This document shows positions 7,575-15,159 of a stretch of 15,159 nt of DNA, piece after piece. Both the position numbers and the translations under genes were made by a program. Location: NCBI GenBank assembly GCA_002179805.1, contig NAVB01001893.1, forward strand, positions 1-15,159, in the 5' to 3' direction. Below the pieces are notes generated by a model. The model ran no database searches. It was not told the DNA's origin and worked only from the letters and a program-made list of their open reading frames with translations. This DNA comes from Acanthamoeba lenticulata (lineage: Eukaryota; Discosea; Longamoebia; Acanthamoebidae). The first letter of the stretch is position 1. Each line of letters begins with the position of its first letter.

Positions 7575-10194
7575 ATGGATCAGGAGAAGAGGAACAACGA
7601 GGAGGCCTCCCGAGACAGCGATCTGGTGGGTGCAGCGCGGGAGGAAGAGGACGTGGAAGAGGAGGAAGAGGAGTTGGGCGGGCTGCCTGTTCTGCCAGTG
7701 GAGCTGCAGCAGCACGTCATTACCCTGCTAGTGGGCCAGCCCGGCGCGCTCTACGCCGCGAGTCTCACATGTCGCCTCTGGAACCTCCTTACCCTCAGTA
7801 TCTACCCTCTTCTCCAAAAACACAACTTTTTTTAAATTACATTTTTCACCAGCTGACCAAATGAATAATAAACAAACAGCGGACGCGGTTTGGCGCCAGT
7901 TCGCGGCAGACAAGTGGCAAATGTTACCGCCGCGACAACAGGACGGGAGTGAAGTGCCAGACGCGAGTCACAACGTCACCGACTGGGTCATGCAGGCTCT
8001 GCGCCGCTGGCAGCGCCCAACGGCCGCGGTGGTGCCAAGAGAAGCCGTGGCGTTGTCTGTAGAGGACAAGGCGACGGACGAGGCCGCAAGGCCAACCAAA
8101 TGGCGCAACCTCGTCCGCGCGGCGCACCACGACCTGGCTCAGCATCCAAATGACACTACGGACCGTGCGACCTATCCTCCCCAATGAGCTCGGTCGTCCA
8201 TGGGAAGTTCCTCACACACGCGAATGGGTACAGGGGCGCGCGTGTATGTGCGGCACGGCCTCAAGAGGCCGCTCGAGGCCTTTTTGGCCACTTGTCCAGA
8301 AGAGGCTTTTGGCTTCCATTCTAGCCATCGTGCCCAAACCGCAGGAGCCTTGATCACCTACGCCGTCAACCAACGCGCCCCGATGGGTATCCTGGAGCTG
8401 TTGTTCGCCGCCAAGCCCGCGTGGAATAAATGGCTGGCGGTTGTCGACACAGTGCGAGCCGCCCTCCCATCCACGCCACGCCACGTCGCCTCAGACCCCT
8501 TACACCAGCTGGTCGGACTCTGTGTCTGTGGTGTGCTGACAGGTGCCGCTGTTGTCGGCCATCCGGGCCCATGATGAAGAGGTGATCAACCTGCTTCTGG
8601 CGTATGAGCAGATCGAGCCGACCTACCCGTGCTCGAACCCGCCACTTCACTACGCCGTTCACTGCGGCCTGGCCCGGCGTCCGATCGAGAGCCTCCTCCG
8701 CGCCCTGAGGTCGAGCGGCGTACCGTCGCCGTGGCTCTATCAGACGATGGGCAGGTTCGAGATGCCGACGCCGCTGCTGGAGGCCTGCGCCAAGGGCCAC
8801 CTCGACGCGCTCGAGGCCTTCCTCAACGAAGCGGCGTTGAAGGACAATGAGCACGAGGTCAGAGGCCAGCTCAACCAGGTCAGCCAGCTCCCTGGTAGTG
8901 GTGGTTAATGTCAATCTGGCCATGGCCTGACGTAAGCTTCCGTGCGTGGTGGGACATCGCAGAGTGTTGACGGCAACATCGCGCTGTGGGTGGCCACGAG
9001 CTGTCTGTTCAAGCACGCCGTGCAGCCCGAGATGGCGGCCGACTCGTCGGCGCAGGAGGCACGCAACGCGCGCCTGTGGGGCGTGGTGGCCACGCTACTG
9101 GCCCATGGCGCCGATCCCAACACGCGCAACGCAAAGGGCCTTCCGCTGCTTTCGTGGGTGATTGAGGAGCCGCTGTTCCTGCAGCCGCTCGAGTTCAAGA
9201 TGCGCCTCATCGACCTCCTCCTGCGTATGCAGCCGCCTCTCTTTCGGGCTGGTTCTCTCTTCATTGGGCGTCTTCTTCTCAACACCGCTGCAAAAACGCA
9301 GAGCATGGAGCGGCGGCACACGAGCAAGATGCGAGGACGGGCGACGCGCCACTCCACATCGTGGCGCGCGACGGGTCCACCAGTCAAGTGCAGATGATAG
9401 AGCTCCTCTTGAGCACCAAGCCCCGTATGCTCCCTCTCCCCCGACGTCCCGTTTTCTATTGATTGATTTATTCATTTACGGGCTCCCTTGTGCGGTGGTG
9501 CGTACGTGCGTAGTGGTCGACGTGCCCAACGTGAAGGGCCGCACGCCCCTGCACGAGGCGCGCATCACCGGACGGTTCGAGGTGGCGCAGCTTTTGGAGG
9601 CCAGTGGGGCCGACGCGAACCTGCCCGACTCTTTTGGTTCGCACCTTCGCCGCCCTGGTCTTTGTTTTTCTTGCTTTTTGTTGGTTCGAAAATTGACGCT
9701 GGTTGGGCCCGCGTTCAGGCTGGAGTCCGGCAGCCATTCAAGCCAAGAGGGCGGAGAACCCCTTGGTCGAGCCCACTTTCTTCGCCCAACTCAAGGACGT
9801 CGCTGCATCGACCAGCGCCAGCACAATCACGTTTGATTTCGGCTTCAGCGTCCCGGCACCGGTCACGTTTTCGCTTGCGCCCACCGGTGGCTCGTTGACT
9901 ACGCCCAGCGCGCAGGTGGGAACAGCAAGCCCCGCCGCCCTGAGCAGCCCTCCCATGCCAACGCTCGCACCGCTGGTCTTTTCCGGCTTTGCTGCGGAAC
10001 CGGCTCCAAGGAGCAAGAAGGAGAAGAAGGAGAAGCCAGTCAAGACGAAGGGTCTGGGAAGAGCGCTGCCTCTCTACTCCCAGCAAGCCCTTGAGGAAAG
10101 GTGGAGCGATCCGCGTTACCAAGAGGAGCGAACAGTCATTGCTGACACACTTCGAGGCATCCTGGGCTCAGCTGAGCCGGACCTTACACAATGA
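7575..10194 (+). CDS. F-box plus divergent ankyrin-repeat protein
   Basis: Exons 7575-7797, 7880-8164, 8234-8451, 8543-8878, 8963-9224, 9302-9424, 9514-9636 and 9719-10194 give 681 residues. After an acidic start (Glu-rich at 23-33) comes an F-box at about 36-90 (LPVLPVELQQHVITLLV, SLTCRLWNLL, VWRQFAADKW), the Skp1-binding module of SCF ligases. Residues about 175-530 hold degenerate ankyrin-type repeats, clearest in PPLHYAVHCG, TPLLEACAKGHLDALEAFL, LLAHGADPNTRN, DAPLHIVARDG and GRTPLHEARITGRFEVAQLLEASGADANLPD. The C-terminus (about 535-681) is Ser/Pro/Thr-rich with a basic KKEKKEK patch. The expected role is an SCF substrate receptor using ankyrins to bind the target (inferred). The ATG directly follows an AG after an AT-rich stretch. 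The gene end faces the ZIP gene 57 nt away. Confidence 0.83.
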
Positions 10195-10251
10195 AGGGCC
10201 CCAACGTCCGCGTTCTCGTTGTTCCACCACATGATCGCCAGGAACAGGCGG
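10195..10251. other. 57-nt gap between convergent stop codons
   Basis: The stop of the F-box/ankyrin gene (10192-10194, + strand) and the stop of the ZIP gene (10252-10254, - strand) face each other. Both 3' untranslated regions must end in this gap or overlap inside the opposite gene. Confidence 0.6.
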
Positions 10252-11515
10252 TCAGGCCCATATGCCAATGACAGACATGACCGCAGCGCCAAACAGAACG
10301 CCCACATACGACGCCAGCCTGAAGAGGAGGGAACGTTGTGAGCACTCGACCAACAACAACAGCAAATGACGAAGATCGTACCGGTGCCAGTGAAGAGACT
10401 TGCTATCGGCGTGGTTGTCGTGGTAGGCGCGAATCATGTGCACGAGAGCTACATAAACAAGAATGCCCGCCGAGAGCGCCTGTTCGAAGAACGTTAGAAG
10501 ATGAGATCTGGTGTTGTTGCAGGTAGACATGCGAACCTGGAAGGTGCCGTCGACAGTGCTGTAGGTCATGGAGCCGTTCTCAACAGCCGACTTGACGCCC
10601 AGGCCGATGCCGATACCCACCGGTGCTGATGCAGCAAACGCGAAGTCGAGAAGCAGAACGGTGAGTATTTTGCGCGTGGTGGCGTCGGCTACGCGCGACC
10701 CAAGCCCAAGGCCCTCGAAGAACTGGTGGAAGATAATGGCAATGAACAGCACGTGATCGTTCTCGGCGGTGCCGAGGGCAAGGCCCACGAATATGTTCTA
10801 ATGCCTGGATGGTTAGTGCAGATCGTGGAACTAAGCAGGGACAGGACAATAACATACGTGAAACATGAGACCAAAGAAGAGGACGAGCATCTTCACTGTT
10901 CGTCGACTGGCGAGGCCGTAGGTAGGTCCAGTCTTGGCTTTTTTGGACATCTTGGCGTATGTGCCTTTGTCTTCCTGTATTTTCTCATCCAGCTCCTTCC
11001 GCTTGGCTTCGGCCTCATCTCCATCATCGTTGCCTTCGCCATTGTCTTCCGCGCCATTTGTCGCTTTCCGGTGCACGTGTGCATGCGAGTGTGCATGAGC
11101 CACACCAAAGTGCGCGGCGAGGAAGTCAACACCCTCCTCAACTGAGAAGCATATAATGACACCCATCATCGCAATCCACGCCGGCCACGCGTAGTCCCTC
11201 GTCATCTCCGAAGCATCGGACTGCTCCATCACCTCGTCAAACGACTCGAACGAGTCAGGAATTGAGTGGACAAAGCCTATTGTTTAGTTTGGTGTTTTTT
11301 TTTTTAGAAGTCTAAAATCATTCCAAAATGAACCTAGGCGCACCAACTGCGAGGATGAGGCCTCCGGCGAGACCGTTGAAGAAGGAAAAGTAGACGCGTT
11401 GTGTGATGCCATACGACGGAAAGAAGAAAGCGACAACCGAAGGGAGGAGAGCACCAGCGAAGCCCAAGAGGAAGATGACTGGAATGCCCACAACAGCGTA
11501 CACTGGAAACGTCAT
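10252..11515 (-). CDS. ZIP-family divalent metal (zinc/iron) transporter
   Basis: Read on the complement, exons are 11515-11344, 11276-10858, 10797-10537, 10479-10382 and 10318-10252, giving 338 residues. The start is the ATG at 11515. TM1 (about 4-32) and TM2 (45-60) lead into GFVHSIPDSFE, the ZIP HxxPD motif. TM3 is followed by a His-rich loop (HFGVAHAHSHAHVH, about 113-126) and a long acidic/basic cytosolic loop. TM4 carries HNIFVGLALG (about 197-206) and TM5 FHQFFEGLGLG (about 220-230); these His and Glu residues form the metal site in the ZIP family. The last helices end GAAVMSVIGIWA, the usual ZIP terminus. The protein should move zinc or a related metal into the cytosol from outside or from an organelle. 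Two introns (10480-10536 and 10319-10381) are in frame without stops, so unspliced reading still looks coding. The choice to splice them restores normal ZIP spacing. Confidence 0.9.
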
Positions 11516-11518
11516 CAC

Positions 11519-11715
11519 TGCACACCTAACAAAGAAGAAGAGAGGTGAACATGAGGATCTTTGCTACTTGCCCCGGGTTTGCTCTCCCAGTTATCGGACT
11601 AAAAACTTGATATCGGGAGTATTTCGGACCAATCATAATAATTAGGAATCGGGAACGTCAGGGGGCATCCTTGCTTGATGACGATGGTGCGCAACAGCAA
11701 AGTCCGCGCAAGTTC
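11519..11715 (-). promoter_or_regulatory. Upstream region of ZIP gene, possible 5'-UTR intron end
   Basis: On the - strand a pyrimidine-rich run ending in TTAG lies about 10 nt before the ZIP ATG and resembles a splice acceptor, so the leader may contain an intron. Further up is an ATTGG (CCAAT-type) motif in an AT-rich patch near 11630-11640. The region also contains the 3' flank of the RING/NHL gene. Confidence 0.35.
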
Positions 11716-13842
11716 TCATTCTTCTTGAGCAGCAAGGCCAAGCCACACTTGCACCCGATGGTTGTCGCTGTCGGCAATGATGATATCACTTGACCGTGCA
11801 TCCACCGCCACGCCTGCAGGGAACTGGAACTGGCCGGGGCCGGTGCCTGGGGCGCCAAAGGTCCGCACGAATGTGCCGTCGGCAAGCATCACCTGAACCC
11901 GATGGTTGGCGGTGTCGGCAACGATGATGCGGCCCGATCGATCCACCGCCACGCTCCTTGGCCCCTGGAACTGGCCGGGGCCGGTGCCTGGAGAGCCAAA
12001 GGCCCGCACGAACGTGCCGTCAATGCGCCACACCTGCACCCTGCCGTTGTGGGTGTCGGCCACGATGACATCGCCCGAGTCGACGGCAATGCCCTCTGGA
12101 CCTCCTTGAATAAGAGAGGAACCAAACTGGCCGGGGCCGGTGCCTCGGGAGCCAAAGGCGCTCATGAACTTGCCCTCAGTATGCCACACCTGCACTCGGT
12201 GGTTGCTGCTGTCGAAGACAACGATGTGGCCTGACCGGGCATCCACCGCCACGCTTCTCGGGTACCTGAACTGGCCGCGGCCTGCGCCATAGGAGCCAAA
12301 GGCGCGCACAAATGTGCCGTCGGCGCTCCACACCTGCACCCGGCAGTTGCCGGTGTCGGCCACGACGATGTGGCCTGATCGTGCATCCACCGCCACGCCT
12401 ACCGGAGACTGGAACTGGCCAAGCTCGACGCCTCGAGAGCCAAAGGCGCGCACAAACGTGCCGTCCGGGCGCCACACCTGCACCCGGTGGTTGTTGGTGT
12501 CGGCCACGACGATGTGGCCCGATTGTGCATCCACCGCCACGCCATAAGGCAACTGGAACCGGCCGGGGCCGGCGCCGTGCAAGCCAAAGGCGCGGATGGG
12601 AGGCAGGCGATCTTGGCGGAGAGCGAATAACAGCTGCCCAACGAGCTGATCCACCATCATGTCGCTGGTGGCGCCCGCGTCAGTGGAGACTTCGAACCTG
12701 ATCCTCGCCGCGCTCTGGCGGCTGTTCTCCGCCGCCTTACAGGCTGCCACCACCGCCGCACCCGTTGTTGCTGACGCCTCTCGTTCCTCCCCAGTTACAC
12801 TTTTTGCGGGAGGCGAGACGAGGCTGGGCGCACGCAAGCGCGCCTCCAACGCGCGCCTCCTGGTTTCAACCTTTGCCCTCGCCGCTTGCAGCAGGGCCTT
12901 TTGCGCCGTAGCCTCCTCGGCGCAGTGGCGCTTCCAGGCATCGATGTCGTCTTCCATCTCGCGCTGTCGCTTGGCCACCGCGGCCATCAGCTTGTTTGTG
13001 TGCTGCCACATGGCCTCCAGCGCTTCATTCCCGCTCGCCCACTCACGCTCGGCCTTGACCCGCACAGCCTTGGCTGCAGCATCGAGGTCCTTTCTGGCCG
13101 CGTCGAGCTGGTCGAGTTGGTCTTGCACAGCCTTGCGCGCCCGCGCGTCGGCTTCAGCCAGCGCAATGGCGTCGTGGCCCTTGTGCGGTCCGGCGATGAC
13201 GCAGAGGGAGCACACGGGCGTGGCGTCGTGCTCGCACCAGAGCTTGGCCCGCTCGTCCTTGTGGTGCACGCACGCTGGCGCGTGCGCACTGGCTGGTGCG
13301 CTGGCGGCCGCCACGCGCTCGTGCCAGCGAAGCACTCTCAACTCGTGCACAGCGGCGTCACACGGGTCGCACAGGAACACATGACAGGCAGCACAGAAGC
13401 GAGCGGCCGCCCGCTCGTCGCATTCGCCACACGGGATTGTGGTGGCCTCAGCCTTGCCCTCGCGTGCCCATTCCTCCTCCTCCTCCTCCTCCTCGGCCTT
13501 TTCATGACTAGAGTCATCTGTTGTCGGGGTGGCGGGCAAGAGCCTCTGGCCAGGGGAACTGGCGGAGGACGATGGGGCCAACGGCGTGAGACCACAACAC
13601 GTGGGGCACCGCTCGACGACCTTCTTCGCCTTTTCGTCGGGTCGTGGAGAGGAGGAGGACAAGACGGAGAAGGAGCGAGGGGGCAGGAGGGGGGCGTCAA
13701 GGCACGCCGTGCAAAACGCGTGTCCGCACTGCAGGCGCTGCGCCACGCGCTCACGCGGAGCTTCAGCGAAGGGCTCCAGGCATATGCGGCACACTTGGCC
13801 TCTTTCCTCTTTACCACTGCCGTCTTGTGGTGTCGCTTTCAT
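11716..13842 (-). CDS. RING / B-box1 / B-box2 / coiled-coil / six-NHL protein (TRIM-NHL-like E3 ligase)
   Basis: A single uninterrupted frame codes for 708 residues. The RING finger has C18, C21, C39, H41, C44, C47, C79 and C82 (C3HC4, with a 31-residue insert before the last CxxC). A B-box1-like finger uses C138, C141, C150, C153, C158, C161, H166 and H174. A textbook B-box2 uses C191, H194, C203, D206, C211, C214, H220 and H223. Residues about 232-340 form a coiled coil rich in Ala, Lys, Glu and Arg. Six NHL repeats fill about 415-700, each with AFG, GVAVDxxSGxIVVADTxNHRVQVW and DGTFV motifs, enough for a six-bladed propeller. This is the order of animal TRIM-NHL proteins: the RING recruits E2, B-boxes and coiled coil assemble oligomers, and the propeller binds protein or RNA. 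The lack of introns contrasts with its neighbours. The E3 role is inferred from family. Confidence 0.92.
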   Translation of the reverse strand: MKATPQDGSGKEERGQVCRICLEPFAEAPRERVAQRLQCGHAFCTACLDAPLLPPRSFSVLSSSSPRPDEKAKKVVERCPTCCGLTPLAPSSSASSPGQRLLPATPTTDDSSHEKAEEEEEEEEWAREGKAEATTIPCGECDERAAARFCAACHVFLCDPCDAAVHELRVLRWHERVAAASAPASAHAPACVHHKDERAKLWCEHDATPVCSLCVIAGPHKGHDAIALAEADARARKAVQDQLDQLDAARKDLDAAAKAVRVKAEREWASGNEALEAMWQHTNKLMAAVAKRQREMEDDIDAWKRHCAEEATAQKALLQAARAKVETRRRALEARLRAPSLVSPPAKSVTGEEREASATTGAAVVAACKAAENSRQSAARIRFEVSTDAGATSDMMVDQLVGQLLFALRQDRLPPIRAFGLHGAGPGRFQLPYGVAVDAQSGHIVVADTNNHRVQVWRPDGTFVRAFGSRGVELGQFQSPVGVAVDARSGHIVVADTGNCRVQVWSADGTFVRAFGSYGAGRGQFRYPRSVAVDARSGHIVVFDSSNHRVQVWHTEGKFMSAFGSRGTGPGQFGSSLIQGGPEGIAVDSGDVIVADTHNGRVQVWRIDGTFVRAFGSPGTGPGQFQGPRSVAVDRSGRIIVADTANHRVQVMLADGTFVRTFGAPGTGPGQFQFPAGVAVDARSSDIIIADSDNHRVQVWLGLAAQEE
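11743..12600 (-). repeat. Six tandem NHL-coding repeats
   Basis: The 3' half of the RING/NHL gene is a tandem DNA repeat of six units. The AFG (once TFG) motif recurs at residues 418, 466, 514, 562, 614 and 661, that is every 47-52 codons (about 141-156 nt). The fourth unit is longer because of a short insertion (SSLIQGGPEG). Identical GC-rich words recur between units, which points to recent unit duplication or gene conversion. Confidence 0.85.
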
Positions 13843-14219
13843 CTTTTGCTTTTGGTGTGCAAAATGAGTGATAGACGTATATTATTCGTTTGTTTTTTTG
13901 TTTTTTTGGAGCTTCAATTTTCCAGCGAAACTGTCGGAATGCGGAGCATCTGTGTGGTGGGGATCTCACCGTGTGCACTCGTGCGCAGAGCGAGGGACAC
14001 AGCTTTCGCCTCAGCCTCGGTCGAGGTCAGAGCTAGCGCTCGTCGTGCGGGCAGTCCGTCAAGGCTTCGCCCAACTCAAGGGCGTAGGCACTGGTGTCAT
14101 CGCATAGTTGCAGTTTCTTGTTGTTAAACACCACCACCACAACAGCCATAGCGACTCTGATCTGCCTGCACTTGCTGAACCCAGATGCCAGATATGCCCT
14201 TCCTGTCGAGGAGCGCCGA
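13843..14219. other. Gene-free region upstream of the RING/NHL gene
   Basis: This holds the presumed promoter of the - strand RING/NHL gene. An AT-rich patch at about 13873-13885 could serve as a TATA element on the - strand, but no strong match is present. The open frames crossing it have no domain and run antisense to the neighbouring coding region. Confidence 0.4.
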
Positions 14220-14300
14220 TAGCTGAGGGGTTACTTCGTGGAAATGCGCATGACTGAGAATCGTGAGACCGTGGGTTCGATCCCCACCGAGGGCACACCA
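14220..14300 (+). ncRNA. tRNA-like polymerase III element (degenerate tRNA)
   Basis: Box A (TAGCTGAGGGG, 14220-14230) and box B (GGTTCGATCCC, 14274-14284) fit the pol III internal promoter patterns. A perfect five-pair stem (14249-14253 with 14261-14265, one G-T pair) closes a seven-base loop CTGAGAA that has the conserved T at position 33 and would read anticodon GAG. A five-base variable loop follows, then a T arm (14271-14275 with 14283-14287, loop TTCGATC), then CGAGGGC as the 3' acceptor strand and an A. The 5' side is wrong for a normal tRNA. The bases before box A do not pair with the acceptor strand, and about ten extra bases sit between D loop and anticodon stem. The short variable loop does not suit a Leu tRNA. 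The anticodon-to-acceptor part looks closest to an elongator Met tRNA. It could be a pseudogene, a SINE head or an unusual tRNA. Confidence 0.5.
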
Positions 14301-14328
14301 GCCCTCGTAGCATAGTTGATAAAACTAT
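14288..14328 (+). other. Acceptor-stem hairpin in reversed order plus second hairpin
   Basis: CGAGGGC (14288-14294) pairs perfectly with GCCCTCG (14301-14307) across a six-base ACACCA loop. TAGC follows, as after a tRNA 5' acceptor strand. A second hairpin, ATAGTT (14312-14317) with AACTAT (14323-14328), lies next. The order T arm, 3' acceptor, CCA, 5' acceptor, D-like hairpin is that of circularly permuted tRNA genes. I see no downstream anticodon half, so a tandem duplication of tRNA pieces is equally possible. Confidence 0.45.
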
Positions 14329-14375
14329 ACACCCCTGGCGCTGTCGCTCCTTTTGGGCTTCGGGTGAACAAATTG

Positions 14376-14382
14376 TTTTTTT
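14376..14382 (+). terminator. T7 run, possible pol III terminator
   Basis: Seven T residues lie about 90 nt after box B on the + strand, with an earlier T4 at 14351-14354. Either could end a pol III transcript starting near the tRNA-like element. The run also lies in the 3' flank of the HECT gene on the other strand, so it may have no link to pol III. Confidence 0.35.
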
Positions 14383-14393
14383 ATGATCCTTTA

Positions 14394-15159
14394 TCACACA
14401 AGCCCAAAGCCCTCGGCGTGCAGGAGAGCATGCGTGAGCTTCTCTTTGAGAACGGCTTCGTCCGTATATTCCTAAGAATTCAATACAAAGTGAGTAAAAC
14501 GAAGACAGGTAAAACAAACAAAAAAAAAAAAAAATACAAAACAATACAAAACAAAACAATACAAAACAAAACAAAGCAAAGAGTATGTACGGGGAGATCG
14601 AGTGTGTTGAAACAGGTGTGCGACGCCGGCAAGTGCTGGTTGTTCTCGCCCATGCGTTGGATCACGAACTTCATGGAGCCCAGGCCTAGAGGGCCGTCCC
14701 ACCAACCGGTCAGCATCTTATGTTCCAACAAAAGCAACAGGCCAACAGGGCAGGCCGTACCCTGGACCGGCACGCGGTCGGACCCGGTGCAGAAGAAGAG
14801 CAGCCTCTTCTGCAACTCGACGGGCATGGCGTGCACCACGCGCCAGAACGTCCTGTCGACAAATATAAACATCAGCATCTACATTCATAACAGCATCATC
14901 ATGCGTGCGCAGAGGTCGAACTTGATGGTCGGGTGGTCGGCCGAGTAGGGAGGCTTGTACTCGGTGACCCTCTCCAGGTCGGTCAAATCCCACTCGTGGC
15001 TGCCGCACACGAGTAGCTCCAGTTCCTCGGGTCGGAACAGCTGATGGAAAAGAAATCAAAGCAGCTCAGATCATATTAAAATAATAATAATAAAATAGAT
15101 AAACTTTTATGCGCACCTGGAGCACTTCGGCGTCAAGCATCAGGCGGAAGCCTTCGATG
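14394..15159 (-). CDS. HECT-domain E3 ubiquitin ligase, C-terminal end (partial)
   Basis: The gene enters from the right edge. On the complement, exons are 15159-15117, 15040-14922, 14852-14761, 14685-14591 and 14471-14394, giving 141 visible residues, all in the C-terminal part of the HECT domain. Recognisable steps are LFRPEELELLVCGS, DHPTIK then TFWRVVHAMP, KRLLFFCTGSDRVP, MKFVIQRMG, LPASHTCFNTLDLP and the terminal EGFGLV. The Cys of HTCFN (codon 14612-14614) is the ubiquitin-thioester cysteine of this family. The intron 14853-14921 uses a GTTCGA donor and restores the expected spacing between PTIK and FW. The last intron (14472-14590, 119 nt) is the longest in the window and has a long T-rich tract. 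The N-terminal domains that would name the subfamily lie outside the window. Confidence 0.9.
14510..14580 (+). repeat. A-rich low-complexity tract inside HECT intron
   Basis: A run of 15 A (14520-14534) is followed by ACAAA-type repeats. Read on the gene's own strand this is a T-rich tract inside the last intron. It could act as a long polypyrimidine stretch. It is not a poly(A) tail of a + strand element as far as I can tell. Confidence 0.7.

Noticed and set aside
8420..8542. Continuous reading past residue VVDT in the F-box/ankyrin gene (alternative exon end)
   Set aside because: Reading on gives a low-complexity tail with no ankyrin character, while splicing at 8452-8542 restores PLLSAIRAHDEEVINLLL.
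12886..14127. 413-codon open frame on the + strand, antisense to the RING/NHL gene
   Set aside because: It lies opposite a well-supported coding frame with intact zinc ligands, has no recognisable domain, and is explained by GC-rich codon use that removes stops from the opposite strand.
14510..14580. Poly(A)-like tail of a SINE headed by the tRNA-like element
   Set aside because: The tract lies inside the last intron of the HECT gene, with HECT exon 14394-14471 between it and the tRNA-like head, so the two cannot be one simple insertion.
14881..14921. A GC-AG intron or pseudogene break in the HECT gene after KFDLCAR
   Set aside because: A standard GT donor (GTTCGA at 14921) gives the right phase and the expected HPTIK-TFWRVV junction, so no rare intron type or defect is needed.
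1..15159. CRISPR arrays, insertion sequences, phage or bacterial operons
   Set aside because: No repeat-spacer pattern, no transposase motif and no Shine-Dalgarno-linked gene chain was seen. All genes have spliceosomal introns or eukaryotic domains.

Overview
The window looks like nuclear DNA of a free-living amoebozoan, most likely Acanthamoeba or a close relative (inferred, no database search). It is GC-rich and gene-dense, with genes split by many short GT-AG introns (47-119 nt in my models). The proteins are typical of large eukaryotic signalling families: F-box, SPRY, ankyrin, RING/B-box/NHL, HECT, WD40 and ZIP. I rebuilt nine protein genes by joining exons where splice phase and domain continuity agree, using 32 introns in all. 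The longest unspliced open frames are often misleading here.

Layout on the + strand: (1) 44-1895, 3' part of a WD40/DUF2415-like protein ending in a BC-box/SOCS-like tail. (2) and (3) 2248-2769 and 3155-3739, tandem paralogues with two CBS domains each, both with clear TATA boxes. (4) 3946-5215, an F-box plus SPRY protein whose last exon is hidden behind an intron. (5) 5477-7438, an ankyrin protein with acidic ends. (6) 7575-10194, an F-box plus ankyrin protein.

On the - strand: (7) 10252-11515, a ZIP metal transporter convergent with gene 6 across 57 nt. (8) 11716-13842, an intronless RING/B-box/coiled-coil/NHL (TRIM-NHL-like) protein. (9) 14394-15159, the C-terminal end of a HECT ubiquitin ligase. 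Between 8 and 9, on the + strand, lies a tRNA-like element with polymerase III box A and box B and an unusual hairpin in which the acceptor halves are in reversed (3'-then-5') order.

Five of the nine proteins carry a ubiquitin-ligase or ligase-adaptor signature (BC-box, two F-boxes, RING, HECT). The genes are not an operon; each has its own promoter region. No phage, insertion sequence, CRISPR array or bacterial-type operon is visible. The points most worth a second look are the tRNA-like element, the TRIM-like gene, the in-frame UGA after the BC-box gene, the unusual 5' splice-site consensus, and the CBS pair differing by one intron.
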